From Agromyces agglutinans (GTDB lineage Bacteria > Actinomycetota > Actinomycetes > Actinomycetales > Microbacteriaceae): 64,000 nucleotides of DNA. The notes beneath the pieces are model-generated. The model made no database searches and was not told the origin of the DNA. It saw nothing but the letters and a program-made list of their open reading frames with translations. The position numbers and the translations under genes were made by a program. Below are positions 24,524 through 32,478 of this stretch, piece after piece. The stretch spans positions 62,001 to 126,000 of the forward strand of contig NZ_WJIF01000003.1 in assembly GCF_009647605.1 (NCBI RefSeq), read 5' to 3'. Position 1 is the first letter of the stretch; every line of letters begins with the position of its first letter.

Positions 24524-25843
24524 TCAGCGCCGGGTCGAGCGCAGGAGCCTCGGCCGCGGCCGGTCGTCGGCCACGGGCTTCCAGCCATCGTCGGTGCGGT
24601 GGTAGACCGCGTCGGGCCCATCGGCCACGAGGGACGCGAGCGCCGCGGCGAATCGGTCGACGTCGTCGGACGAGCTGCCGAGCCCGAGGCTCGCGCGCAG
24701 GCCGTTCGCGCGCGTCGCGATCCGGTCGAAGAACGGGTGCGCGCAGAAGCGGCCGGCGCGCACCGAGATGCCGTGCTCGGCCGACAGCGCCGCGGCCACG
24801 AGGCCGACCGATCCGCGTTCGAGCTCGACCGTGACGATGCCGACACGGCCCGGGGCATCCGTGAACCCGTGCACGATGCGGACGCCGTCGATCGCCGCGA
24901 CCGCGCCCTCGAGCCGCTCGGTGAGGGCGGCCTCGTGTTCGACGCGCGCATCGCCGCCGATCGCCTCGAGCTCGCCGAGCGCGGCGGCGAACGCGACGAC
25001 GCCGAGCACGTTGGGGGTGCCCGCCTCGTGCCGCTCGGGCGACGGATGCCACCGCACCGAGTCGGCGTGCACGCGCCAGACCGCGCCGCCGCCCGCGAGG
25101 AACGGCGGCGCCTGGTCGAGCCAGTCGGCGGGGCCGACGAGGGCTCCGGCGCCGTAGGGCGCGTAGGCCTTGTGACCCGAACACGCGAGGTAGTCGGCGC
25201 CGCTGCCGGCGAGGTCGACGACGCGGTGCGGCAGCAGTTGCGCGGCGTCGACGACGAGGCGGGCGCCGTGCGCGTGCGCGAGATCGGCGAACCGCGCGAT
25301 CGGCAGCAGCTCTCCGGTGACGTTCGACGCGCCCGTGACGGCGAGGAGCGCAGCGGGCTTCGCGGCCAGTTCGGCGTCGAGCGCCGCGAGGGTCTCCTCG
25401 ACCGTCGGCTTCGCGACGACGAGGCGCCGCGACCGCCAGGGCAGCAGGTTGGCGTGGTGCTCGATGTCGAGCACCACGACGTCGCCGGGCACGGCGCTCG
25501 CGAGCAGGTTGAGCGCGTCGGTGGTGTTGCGCGTGAACACCACGACGTCGCCGTCGCGGGCACCGACGTGACGGGCGACGACCGCCCGGGACTCCTCGAC
25601 GAGTTCGGTGACGACCTCGCTCGGGAACCCGGTGCCGCGGTGCACGCTCGAGTACCAGGGCAGGAGGTCGGCGACGGTGCGGGCCACCGTCGCGAGCGCG
25701 GGGGCGGATGCCGCGAGGTCGAGGTTCGCGTGGACGACCCGAGTGCCGCCGAGAACCGGCACCTCGAGGCCCGCGTCGGCGAGCAGGGCGAGCGGGCGCA
25801 CCGCGGCCCGTTCGGTGCGCGATTCGGCGACGGCGGTGGTCAC
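24524..25843 (-). CDS. Class V aminotransferase / cysteine desulfurase-like protein
   Basis: A 439-residue PLP enzyme of the SufS/CsdA-like branch. The sequence shows VVFTRNTTDALNLLASAVPGD, DIEHHANLLPW, TGASNVTGELLPI, VVDAAQLLPHRVVDL and the PLP lysine in CSGHKAYAPYGAGALVG. The C-terminus has VRAGRFCAHPFFDR, a cysteine in the position where desulfurases carry the catalytic one. The GTG at 25843 follows a GAGGGGG tract; another GTG nine codons upstream is possible. No suf genes are near, so a stand-alone desulfurase or lyase is likely. Confidence 0.85.
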   Translation of the reverse strand: MTTAVAESRTERAAVRPLALLADAGLEVPVLGGTRVVHANLDLAASAPALATVARTVADLLPWYSSVHRGTGFPSEVVTELVEESRAVVARHVGARDGDVVVFTRNTTDALNLLASAVPGDVVVLDIEHHANLLPWRSRRLVVAKPTVEETLAALDAELAAKPAALLAVTGASNVTGELLPIARFADLAHAHGARLVVDAAQLLPHRVVDLAGSGADYLACSGHKAYAPYGAGALVGPADWLDQAPPFLAGGGAVWRVHADSVRWHPSPERHEAGTPNVLGVVAFAAALGELEAIGGDARVEHEAALTERLEGAVAAIDGVRIVHGFTDAPGRVGIVTVELERGSVGLVAAALSAEHGISVRAGRFCAHPFFDRIATRANGLRASLGLGSSSDDVDRFAAALASLVADGPDAVYHRTDDGWKPVADDRPRPRLLRSTRR

Positions 25844-25981
25844 GGCTCCCCCTCGATGAGGCCTGCGCACGTCCGGCGGCGCGCGGATGCGTCGAGGCTA
25901 CGGAGGCGCCGAGCTCTCCTCAACGATCGGTCGACGCGGGCCGTCACGGTGCGCAACACGGCGCAACATCGACGCCGGGCG

Positions 25982-26524
25982 TCAGTGGCCGGGCTTCTCG
26001 GTGCGCTTCGCGTGTCCGGGAGGGACCTTGCCGGGTTGGGCGTCGGGTTCGGGCTGGGTCGTCGGCTCGGGCTCGGCTTCGGCCTCTGCCTCGGGCACGG
26101 CGCCTGACTCGGGGTCGCCGCCAGGGTCGGTCTCGTCTCCGGGCGGCACCGTCGGCAGGTCGCCGCCCGGCACCGGCGACGGCAGGATCGGCGCGTAGGA
26201 GGCGGGCGCGGGAGTGGTGGTCGCCAGCGGCCGGGGGACGGCGACCGGATCGGGCTCGGCGACCGACCGCACCGACAGCGACTGCAGCACCATGACTGCG
26301 CCGCCGATCGCGAGCACCATGGTGAGCGCGGCGACGCCGACGAAGGCGGCGAGCCGATGCTGCCGCACCCCCGCGGCCGTCCGCTCGAGCAGGCGAGAGC
26401 CGAGGACGCCGCGGAGGGCGCGGATCGCGAGCGACGAGGCGGCCGCCCGTGCGACGGCGAACCAGCCCGTCGGCTGGGAATCGGCGGCACGGACGCGGGG
26501 GCGGCGCAACGGCTCCTCGGTCAT
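25982..26524 (-). CDS. Single-span membrane protein with acidic Pro/Glu-rich tail
   Basis: A 180-residue protein. The basic N-terminal half is cytoplasmic, one transmembrane helix lies at about residues 58-82 (LAAFVGVAALTMVLAIGGAVMVLQSL), and an extracytoplasmic tail rich in Pro, Glu and Ala (PEAEAEAEPEPTTQPEP) ends in a basic PGHAKRTEKPGH. GGGAGG precedes the ATG. No family is recognised; a cell-wall-spanning linker is the general impression. Confidence 0.7.
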   Translation of the reverse strand: MTEEPLRRPRVRAADSQPTGWFAVARAAASSLAIRALRGVLGSRLLERTAAGVRQHRLAAFVGVAALTMVLAIGGAVMVLQSLSVRSVAEPDPVAVPRPLATTTPAPASYAPILPSPVPGGDLPTVPPGDETDPGGDPESGAVPEAEAEAEPEPTTQPEPDAQPGKVPPGHAKRTEKPGH

Positions 26525-26608
26525 GCACCCTCCCGGTCGTCGACGCGGCGGCCGGACGGCCCACGAACGAGGATAGGCAACGTCGGGGGTGCGGCGTAGC
26601 CTGCGGGC

Positions 26609-27172
26609 ATGACCACGGCCTGCGGCATCCGCTCACGTGACGGCGCGACGTGCGCCGAACCGATCGAGCCGGGCGCCCCGCTCCCGCTGTGCACGACGCA
26701 CCTGCTGCTCGCGCACGACTGGGTCGAGCGCACGACGGGCGCGGTCGACCTGCTGCCCGCGCCGTGCGCGGCGTGCGGGCATCCCGTCGGCCGCCGGTAC
26801 CCGGCTGGCCTCGTCTGCGAGCGGTGCGACTGGCGGGTGGGCGACGTCCCCGACGACGGCGTGACGGATGCCTCGGTCGACGTCGTGTACTACGTCCGCT
26901 GGCGCGATCGGGTGAAGATCGGTACGAGCGCGTCGCCCAGGCGCCGCCTCGCGGTACTGCCCGTCGAGGAGGTGCTGGCGTTCGAGCCGGGCGACCGGCT
27001 GCTCGAGCGGCGGCGGCACGAGCAGTTCGCTGCGCACCGCTTCGCCGGCACCGAGTGGTTCGCGCTGCACGCCGACATCCGTGCGCACGTGGCCGATCTC
27101 ACGATCGGGGTGGGCGACCCGTGGGTGCTCGTCGACCGGTGGACCTCGCACCGGCTCGCGGCGCGCGCCTGA
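26609..27172 (+). CDS. T5orf172/GIY-YIG superfamily protein with N-terminal zinc-binding cysteines
   Basis: A 187-residue protein. The N-terminal 75 residues hold several cysteines and histidines (ACGIRSRDGATC, LCTTHLLLAH, CAACGHPVG and CERCDW), consistent with zinc binding. Residues about 90-155 (VVYYVRWRDRVKIGTSASPRRRL... RRRHEQFAAHRFAGTEWFAL) match the T5orf172/Mug113 branch of the GIY-YIG fold. Members are found in phages and mobile elements and are predicted nucleases. The start ATG lacks a ribosome site and follows a TAGCCT-like -10, so the transcript may be leaderless. Phage or selfish origin is possible but there is no other mobile gene nearby. Confidence 0.75.
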   Translation: MTTACGIRSRDGATCAEPIEPGAPLPLCTTHLLLAHDWVERTTGAVDLLPAPCAACGHPVGRRYPAGLVCERCDWRVGDVPDDGVTDASVDVVYYVRWRDRVKIGTSASPRRRLAVLPVEEVLAFEPGDRLLERRRHEQFAAHRFAGTEWFALHADIRAHVADLTIGVGDPWVLVDRWTSHRLAARA

Positions 27173-27212
27173 TCCCGCGGGTCTGATCCCGCGCGCCTGA
27201 TCCCGCGGGTCT
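27169..27212. repeat. Three tandem copies of a 14-bp unit CTGATCCCGCGSGY
   Basis: CTGATCCCGCGGGT, CTGATCCCGCGCGC and CTGATCCCGCGGGT follow head to tail, the first overlapping the stop codon of the GIY-YIG-like gene. Each unit contains a TGA in the same frame, so the array looks like duplicated stop-codon sequence in the gap before the primase-polymerase gene. Confidence 0.75.
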
Positions 27213-27246
27213 GGCCGTCGTCGCGGCCGGGCAATAGGGTGGCCGC

Positions 27247-28458
27247 GTGAGCGCGACGGATTCCGCCGAGGTGCTGGAGGTCGACGGCCGCGAGGTGCGC
27301 ATCAGCCACCCCGACAAGGTCGTCTTCCCCGAACCCGGCCTGACCAAGCTCGACCTGGTGCGGTACTACCTGGCCGTCGCCGATGGCGCCCTGCGTGGCG
27401 CGGGCGGGCGGCCGATGGTGCTGAAGCGGTTCGTGAAGGGCATCGACCGCGAGGCGTTCTTCCAGAAGCGGGCGCCCGACAAGCGGCCCGAGTGGATCGA
27501 CACCGCGACGCTGCACTACGCGCGCGGCACGTCGGCCGAAGAGGTCGTGGTGCGCGACGCGGCGGCGCTCGCGTGGGTCGTGAACCTCGGATGCATCGAC
27601 CTGAACCCGCACCCGGTGCGGGCCGAGGACCTCGACCGGCCCGACGAGCTGCGGGTCGACCTCGATCCGATGCCCGGCGTCGAGTGGGAGCATCTCGTCG
27701 ACGTGGCGTTCGTCGCCCGCGACGTGCTCGCCGAGCGGGGGCTCACGGCGTGGCCGAAGACCTCCGGCTCGCGGGGCATCCACCTGCTCGTGCGCCTCGA
27801 ACCGCGCTGGGAGTTCCGTGATGTGCGGCTCGCCGCCGAGACGCTCGCGCGCGAGGTCGCGCTGCGGGTGCCCGAGCTGGCGACGGCGCGCTGGTGGAAG
27901 GAGGAGCGCGGCGAGCGCGTGTTCGTCGACTTCAACCAGAACGCGAAGGACCGCACCGTGGCATCCGCGTACTCGGTGCGCCCGCGCGCCGACGCGAGGG
28001 TGTCGACCCCGCTGGACTGGGACGAGCTGCGGGTGCGCCGCCCCGAGGAGTTCACGGTCGCGACCGTGCTCGAGCGGTTCGCGGAGCGCGGCGACCCGAT
28101 GGCGGGCATCGACGAGTCGGCGGGCGTGCTCGACGGGCTGCTCGCCCTCGCGGCCGAACTCGGGCCGGTCGAGCGCGACGCCGACGCCGAGCCGCTGCCC
28201 GTCATCGAGATCGCGCGCGCCGAGACGAAAGAGGAGGCCCTCGACGGCCTCGAGCGGTGGAAGGCGCGGCACGGCGGCATCCTCGGCCATCTGCGCCCGG
28301 CCGACGTGCTCGTCGACGGAATGCGCGGGTCGAGTTCGCTCTGGTACCGCATCCGGGTCAACCTGCAGCACGTGCCCGAGGCCGACCGGCCCGAGCAGGA
28401 GCCGCTCGAGGTCGACTACGACCCGTGGAAGGGCCGCCGGCCCGGCGAGGAGGCCTAG
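27247..28458 (+). CDS. Stand-alone LigD-type primase-polymerase domain protein
   Basis: A 403-residue AEP-family polymerase homologous to the polymerase module of LigD. Motifs present are ISHPDKVVFPEPGLTKLDLVRYY, the metal-binding pair in ELRVDLDPMPG, KTSGSRGIHLLVRL, and the third acidic site in VFVDFNQNAKDRTVASAYSVR. LigD polymerases add nucleotides at double-strand breaks in Ku-dependent end joining. Neither a ligase domain nor Ku is present here. The GTG start is leaderless-looking (AATAGGGTGGCC-type -10 just upstream). The C-terminus continues about 100 residues past the usual domain end. Confidence 0.88.
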   Translation: MSATDSAEVLEVDGREVRISHPDKVVFPEPGLTKLDLVRYYLAVADGALRGAGGRPMVLKRFVKGIDREAFFQKRAPDKRPEWIDTATLHYARGTSAEEVVVRDAAALAWVVNLGCIDLNPHPVRAEDLDRPDELRVDLDPMPGVEWEHLVDVAFVARDVLAERGLTAWPKTSGSRGIHLLVRLEPRWEFRDVRLAAETLAREVALRVPELATARWWKEERGERVFVDFNQNAKDRTVASAYSVRPRADARVSTPLDWDELRVRRPEEFTVATVLERFAERGDPMAGIDESAGVLDGLLALAAELGPVERDADAEPLPVIEIARAETKEEALDGLERWKARHGGILGHLRPADVLVDGMRGSSSLWYRIRVNLQHVPEADRPEQEPLEVDYDPWKGRRPGEEA

Positions 28459-28589
28459 GGTCTCGTACTCCCCCGGCATCCGCAAGGGGTTGAGCGACCC
28501 GTGGCATCCGGGCATCGTGGACGGTTCATGTGCCGCCGGCGCATGCCTGCGCTCCCCGGCGCAGCGCCCCACACGGAAGGGAGCAACCC

Positions 28590-28880
28590 ATGCTCACGCT
28601 CACCGACACCGCCAGCACCGTCGTCAAGGAGATCGTCTCCCGCAGCGGCGCCCCTGAGACGGGCGGGCTGCGCATCGACGCCGACTCCCCGCAGTCGACC
28701 GACTTCCAGGTCACGATCGTGCCGGGCCCGTTCGATCACGACCAGGTCGTGACCCAGGACGGCGCCCACGTCTACCTCGGCCACTCCGCCGACGAGGCCC
28801 TCACCGACAAGACGCTCGACGCGCGCGTCGACGAGGAGGGCCGCGTCGCGTTCGACGTGCTGCCCCAGACGATCTCGTAG
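28590..28880 (+). CDS. HesB/IscA-like protein without cysteines
   Basis: A 96-residue protein with the A-type iron-sulfur carrier layout: LTLTDTASTVVKEIVSRS, GGLRIDADS, and VYLGHSADEALTDKTLDARVDEEGRVAFDVL. Classical IscA/HesB members carry three conserved cysteines; none is present anywhere in this protein, so it cannot bind a cluster in the normal way. Actinobacteria often have such HesB-like proteins of unknown function. GGAAGGGAG precedes the ATG at 28590. Confidence 0.8.
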   Translation: MLTLTDTASTVVKEIVSRSGAPETGGLRIDADSPQSTDFQVTIVPGPFDHDQVVTQDGAHVYLGHSADEALTDKTLDARVDEEGRVAFDVLPQTIS

Positions 28881-28929
28881 CGGGGTCCAGGCGACCTCGC
28901 ATGCCGCGCCGACGGGCGCGCACCGCGTC

Positions 28930-28969
28930 GGCGAAGCCCCCGGAGGCCTCGGTCTCCGGGGGCTTCGCC
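28930..28969. terminator. Strong bidirectional terminator hairpin
   Basis: GGCGAAGCCCCCGGAG and CTCCGGGGGCTTCGCC form a perfect 16-bp stem around GCCTCGGT. It sits between the convergent HesB-like and DEAD-box helicase genes and can serve both. Confidence 0.85.
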
Positions 28970-28977
28970 ATCCGTGA

Positions 28978-30780
28978 TCAGTGACGCGGCTTGCGCGGCT
29001 TCCGTCCGTCGGAGGCGTCGCGCGAGGGCCCGCCGCGGTCGGGCCGGAGCTCGATCAGCCGGCCGGAGATGCGGGTGGCGTCGAGGCGCTCGAGCGTCTC
29101 GCGCGGCAGGTCGGCCGGGAGCTCGACGAGCGAGAAGTCCTGGCGGATCTGGATGGCGCCGAAGTCGTCGCGGCGCAGGCCACCCTCGTTCGCCAGGGCG
29201 CCGACGATCTGCCGCGGCTCGACCCGGTGGCGGCGGCCGACCGCGATGCGGTAGGTCGCCAGCCGGCTGTCGGAGCGACGGTGGCTGCGGTCGTCATCGC
29301 GGTCGCGTCCCCGGTCGTCGCGGTCGCGACGCGGGCCCCGGTCGCGGTCGCCGCCGCGGTCGCCCCGATCGCGGCCGTCGCGGTCGCCGCGGTCGGAGCG
29401 CTCACGCGCGGGCCGCTCGGGCTCGGGCTCGAGCAGCAGCGGCCGGTCGCCCTGGGCGACGACGGCGAGCGCGGCGGCCACGTCGACCTCGGGAACGTCG
29501 TGGTGGCGCACGTAGTGCGCGATGATGTCGCGGAACCCCTCGACCCGGTCGGCCTCGCCGAGGGCGGCCGTGATGCGGTCGTCGAAGCGCGCGAGCCGGG
29601 TGACGTTCACCTCGTCGACGCTGGGCAGCTGCATCTGCACCATGGGCTGGCGCGTGGCCTTCTCGATGCGGGCCAGCAGCGAGCGCTCGCGCGGCGTGAC
29701 GAAGCTGATCGCGTCGCCCGTTCGACCGGCGCGGCCGGTGCGGCCGATGCGGTGCACGTAGGGCTCGCTGTCGGTCGGGATGTCGAAGTTGACCACGTGG
29801 CTGATGCGCTCGACGTCGAGGCCGCGGGCCGCGACATCCGTCGCGACCAGGATGTCGAGCTTGCCCGACTTCAGCTGGTTGACGGTGCGCTCGCGCTGCG
29901 CCTGCGGGATGTCGCCGTTGATGGCGGCCGCCGAGTATCCGCGGGCGCGCAGTTTCTCGGCGAGCTCTTCGGTGACGTTCTTCGTGCGGACGAAGATGAT
30001 CATGCCCTCGAAGTTCTCGACCTCGAGGATGCGGGTGAGCGCGTCGACCTTCTGCTGGTAGCTGACGATGAGGTAGCGCTGCGTGATGTTCGCCGAGGTC
30101 TGGGTCTTCGTCTTGACCGTGATCTCTTCGGGGTCGTTCAGGTACTGCTTGGAGATGCGCCGGATCGCGGCCGGCATCGTCGCCGAGAAGAGGGCGACCT
30201 GCTTGTCGTCGGGCGTGTCGGCGAGGATCGTCTCGACGTCTTCGGCGAAGCCCATCTTCAGCATCTCGTCGGCCTCGTCGAGCACCAGGTACTTGAGCTC
30301 GGAGAGGTCGAGCGTGCCCTTGTCGAGGTGGTCCATGATGCGACCGGGCGTGCCGACGACGATGTGCACGCCCCGGCGCAGCGCCGACAGCTGCACGCCG
30401 TAGCCCTGCCCGCCGTAGACGGGGAGGATGTGCACGTCGCGCATGCGCGCCGCGTACTTCTCGAACGCCTCGCACACCTGGAGCGCGAGCTCGCGGGTGG
30501 GCGCGAGCACGAGCGCCTGCGGCGTCTTCTGCGAGATGTCGAGGCGCGCGAGGATGGGCAGCGCGAACGCCGCGGTCTTGCCCGTGCCGGTCTGCGCGAG
30601 GCCGACGACGTCGCGTCCGCCGAGCAGGGTGGGGATGGTCGCCGCCTGGATCGCGGAGGGGGTTTCGTAGCCGACGTCGTCGAGTGCCTTGAGCACCGGA
30701 CCGTCGAGGCCGAGGTCGGAGAACGTCGTGGTCGGCTCCTCGGGAGCGCTCACCTCGACCGGAGTGTCGCCAGAAGTCAC
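28978..30780 (-). CDS. DEAD-box ATP-dependent RNA helicase (DeaD/CsdA-like)
   Basis: A 600-residue RNA helicase. The Q-motif region is TFSDLGLDGPVLKALDDVGYETPSAIQ, motif I AQTGTGKT, motif II VLDEADEML, motif III FSATMP, motif V ATDVAARGLD, and motif VI HRIGRTGRAGR. A basic/acidic RD-rich linker at about residues 445-510 is followed by a DbpA-type RNA-binding domain (YRIAVGRRHRVEPRQIVGALANEGGL). These proteins remodel structured RNA, for example during ribosome assembly and in the cold. The GTG at 30780 is the start that keeps the N-terminal acidic tail; a GAAGG lies just upstream. Confidence 0.93.
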   Translation of the reverse strand: MTSGDTPVEVSAPEEPTTTFSDLGLDGPVLKALDDVGYETPSAIQAATIPTLLGGRDVVGLAQTGTGKTAAFALPILARLDISQKTPQALVLAPTRELALQVCEAFEKYAARMRDVHILPVYGGQGYGVQLSALRRGVHIVVGTPGRIMDHLDKGTLDLSELKYLVLDEADEMLKMGFAEDVETILADTPDDKQVALFSATMPAAIRRISKQYLNDPEEITVKTKTQTSANITQRYLIVSYQQKVDALTRILEVENFEGMIIFVRTKNVTEELAEKLRARGYSAAAINGDIPQAQRERTVNQLKSGKLDILVATDVAARGLDVERISHVVNFDIPTDSEPYVHRIGRTGRAGRTGDAISFVTPRERSLLARIEKATRQPMVQMQLPSVDEVNVTRLARFDDRITAALGEADRVEGFRDIIAHYVRHHDVPEVDVAAALAVVAQGDRPLLLEPEPERPARERSDRGDRDGRDRGDRGGDRDRGPRRDRDDRGRDRDDDRSHRRSDSRLATYRIAVGRRHRVEPRQIVGALANEGGLRRDDFGAIQIRQDFSLVELPADLPRETLERLDATRISGRLIELRPDRGGPSRDASDGRKPRKPRH

Positions 30781-30880
30781 CCTTCAGGATAGAGCCTCGC
30801 GCCTGTGAACCGTCAGAGTGCGGATGCCGCAGAACACGAGGGCGGATGCGACGGCCGCCGCCGCACGGCAGACTGGGCCC

Positions 30881-31951
30881 GTGGGCGCCTGGGTGCTGCA
30901 CGTGGACCTCGACCAGTTCATCGCTGCCGTCGAGGTGCTGCGGCGCCCCGAGCTCGCGGGGCTGCCCGTCATCGTCGGCGGCCGGGGCGACCCGACCGAG
31001 CGCGCCGTGGTCTCGACGGCCTCCTACGAGGCCCGCGCCTTCGGCGTCGGATCCGGGATGCCGCTGCGGATCGCCGCACGCAAGGTGCCCGATGCGGTGA
31101 TCCTCCCCGTGGACCACGAGGCGTACGCCGAGGCATCCGAGGCCGTCATGGCGACGCTGCGCGGGCACCCGGGTGCGACCGTGCAGGTGCTCGGCTGGGA
31201 CGAGGCGTTCGTCGGCATCGACGCCGACCATCCCGAGCAGGTGGCCCGCGACCTGCAGCGTGCCGTGCTCGACCGCACCAAGTTGCACTGCAGCGTCGGC
31301 ATCGGCGACACGCTCGTGCGCGCCAAGGTCGCGACGGGGTTCGGCAAGCCGCAGGGCGTGTTCCGGCTGACCGCTGCCAACTGGCTCGAGGTGATGGGGC
31401 CGCGGCCGACGAAGGACCTGTGGGGCGTCGGCTCGAAGGTGTCGCGCCGGCTCGCCGCGCTGGGCATCGACACGGTCGCCGATCTCGCGGCCGCCGATCC
31501 GGCCGCGCTCGCCGGGGAGTTCGGGCCCCGCATGGGTCCGTGGTACCGCGAGCTCGGCCGCGGCGAGGGAGCGGCCGTCGTGGACGACACGCCCTGGGTG
31601 GCCCGCGGGCACAGCCGCGAGACGACCTACCAGCAGGACCTCACCGAGCCGGCAGACGTCGACGCCGCGGTGCGCGTGCTCGCCGAGGCCGTGCTCGACG
31701 ACGTGGCGGCCGAGGGCCGGCCCGTGATCGGGCTGACGGTGAAGGTGCGCTACGCCCCCTTCGAGACGAAGGCGTTCACCAAGCGCGTGCCCGAGACATC
31801 CGATCGCGACGTCGTGCTCGCGCGCGTGCTGGAGCTCGCGGCCGCGCGGATCGACCGGGCGCGGGCCGTCCGCCTGCTCGGCGTGCGCGCCGAGATGGCG
31901 ATGCCCGACGACGCTCGCGAGGGGCATACTCCGACGCGCGGAGGATGGTGA
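30881..31951 (+). CDS. dinB: DNA polymerase IV (Y-family)
   Basis: A 356-residue translesion polymerase. The sequence shows VLHVDLDQFIAAVEVLRRPEL (metal-binding Asp), VVSTASYEARAFGVGSGMPLRIAARKVPD, the second acidic pair in VLGWDEAFVGID, HCSVGIGDTLVRAKVATGFGKPQG, and helix-hairpin-helix DLWGVGSKVSRRLAALGIDTVADLA, then the little-finger domain. I chose GTG at 30881 because family members begin right before this strand and a CAGACT-like -10 precedes it, implying a leaderless mRNA; an in-frame GTG at 30818 is less likely. It is divergent from the helicase gene. Confidence 0.88.
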   Translation: MGAWVLHVDLDQFIAAVEVLRRPELAGLPVIVGGRGDPTERAVVSTASYEARAFGVGSGMPLRIAARKVPDAVILPVDHEAYAEASEAVMATLRGHPGATVQVLGWDEAFVGIDADHPEQVARDLQRAVLDRTKLHCSVGIGDTLVRAKVATGFGKPQGVFRLTAANWLEVMGPRPTKDLWGVGSKVSRRLAALGIDTVADLAAADPAALAGEFGPRMGPWYRELGRGEGAAVVDDTPWVARGHSRETTYQQDLTEPADVDAAVRVLAEAVLDDVAAEGRPVIGLTVKVRYAPFETKAFTKRVPETSDRDVVLARVLELAAARIDRARAVRLLGVRAEMAMPDDAREGHTPTRGGW

Positions 31952-32004
31952 GGTACGCCGCGAGCGCAATCCGGCCCGGTCGATGGTTTTTTCTTCCAAA
32001 CGCT

Positions 32005-32034
32005 TTGATTCGGCATGAGCCGGTCTGCTAGTAA
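32005..32034 (+). promoter_or_regulatory. Candidate promoter of the globin operon
   Basis: TTGATT at 32005 and TAGTAA at 32029 are 18 bases apart, in an unusually AT-rich patch (TTTTTTCTTCCAAACGCTTTG) for this window. An NO-sensing repressor site might lie here, but I see no convincing NsrR palindrome. Confidence 0.4.
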
Positions 32035-32072
32035 GGGATTCCCCCCTGTTTGCCCAGCGATTGGACCCAGTG

Positions 32073-32474
32073 ATGAGTTCCCCCCTGCAGACCGAATCCG
32101 AGCCGCTGAGCGACTACGCCGCCGTGGGCGGCGCCCCCGCCGTCACCGCGGTGGTGAACCGGTTCTACGAGCTCGTCGTCGGCGACGAGCGCCTCGCCGG
32201 GTACTTCGACGGCATCGAGATGGTGCGCCTCAAGCGCCACCAGGTCGCCCTCGTCTCCCAGGTCATGGGCGGCCCGGTCGAGTACTCGGGCCGCGACCTG
32301 CGCGCCGCGCACGCGAACATGGGCATCTCGGCCGACGACTTCGCCGCCGTCGCCGGGCACCTCATCGCCGCGCTGACCGAAGCCGGCGTGCCCGCCGACA
32401 TCATCGACCGAACGGTGGGCGCCGTGGCCGCGACCCAGCCCGACATCGTCGAGGTCCCCTCGACGCAAGCCTGA
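32073..32474 (+). CDS. Group I truncated hemoglobin
   Basis: A 133-residue 2-on-2 globin. After a short hydrophilic start (MSSPLQTESEPL) it shows LSDYAAVGGAPAVTAVVNRFYELVV, FDGIEMVRLKRHQVALVSQVMGGP with the proximal-side helix, and YSGRDLRAAHANMGISADDFAAVAGHL. The tyrosine at B10 (NRFYELVV) and the H..Q pattern fit TrHbN proteins, which bind O2 and detoxify NO. It is followed five bases later by a flavohemoglobin gene, so both heme proteins are made from one transcript. Confidence 0.9.
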   Translation: MSSPLQTESEPLSDYAAVGGAPAVTAVVNRFYELVVGDERLAGYFDGIEMVRLKRHQVALVSQVMGGPVEYSGRDLRAAHANMGISADDFAAVAGHLIAALTEAGVPADIIDRTVGAVAATQPDIVEVPSTQA

Positions 32475-32478
32475 GGCG

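Noticed and set aside
32120-32160. Possible riboswitch or NsrR site near the globin operon
   Set aside because: No recognisable aptamer fold or NsrR palindrome; only a plausible -35/-10 pair was kept.
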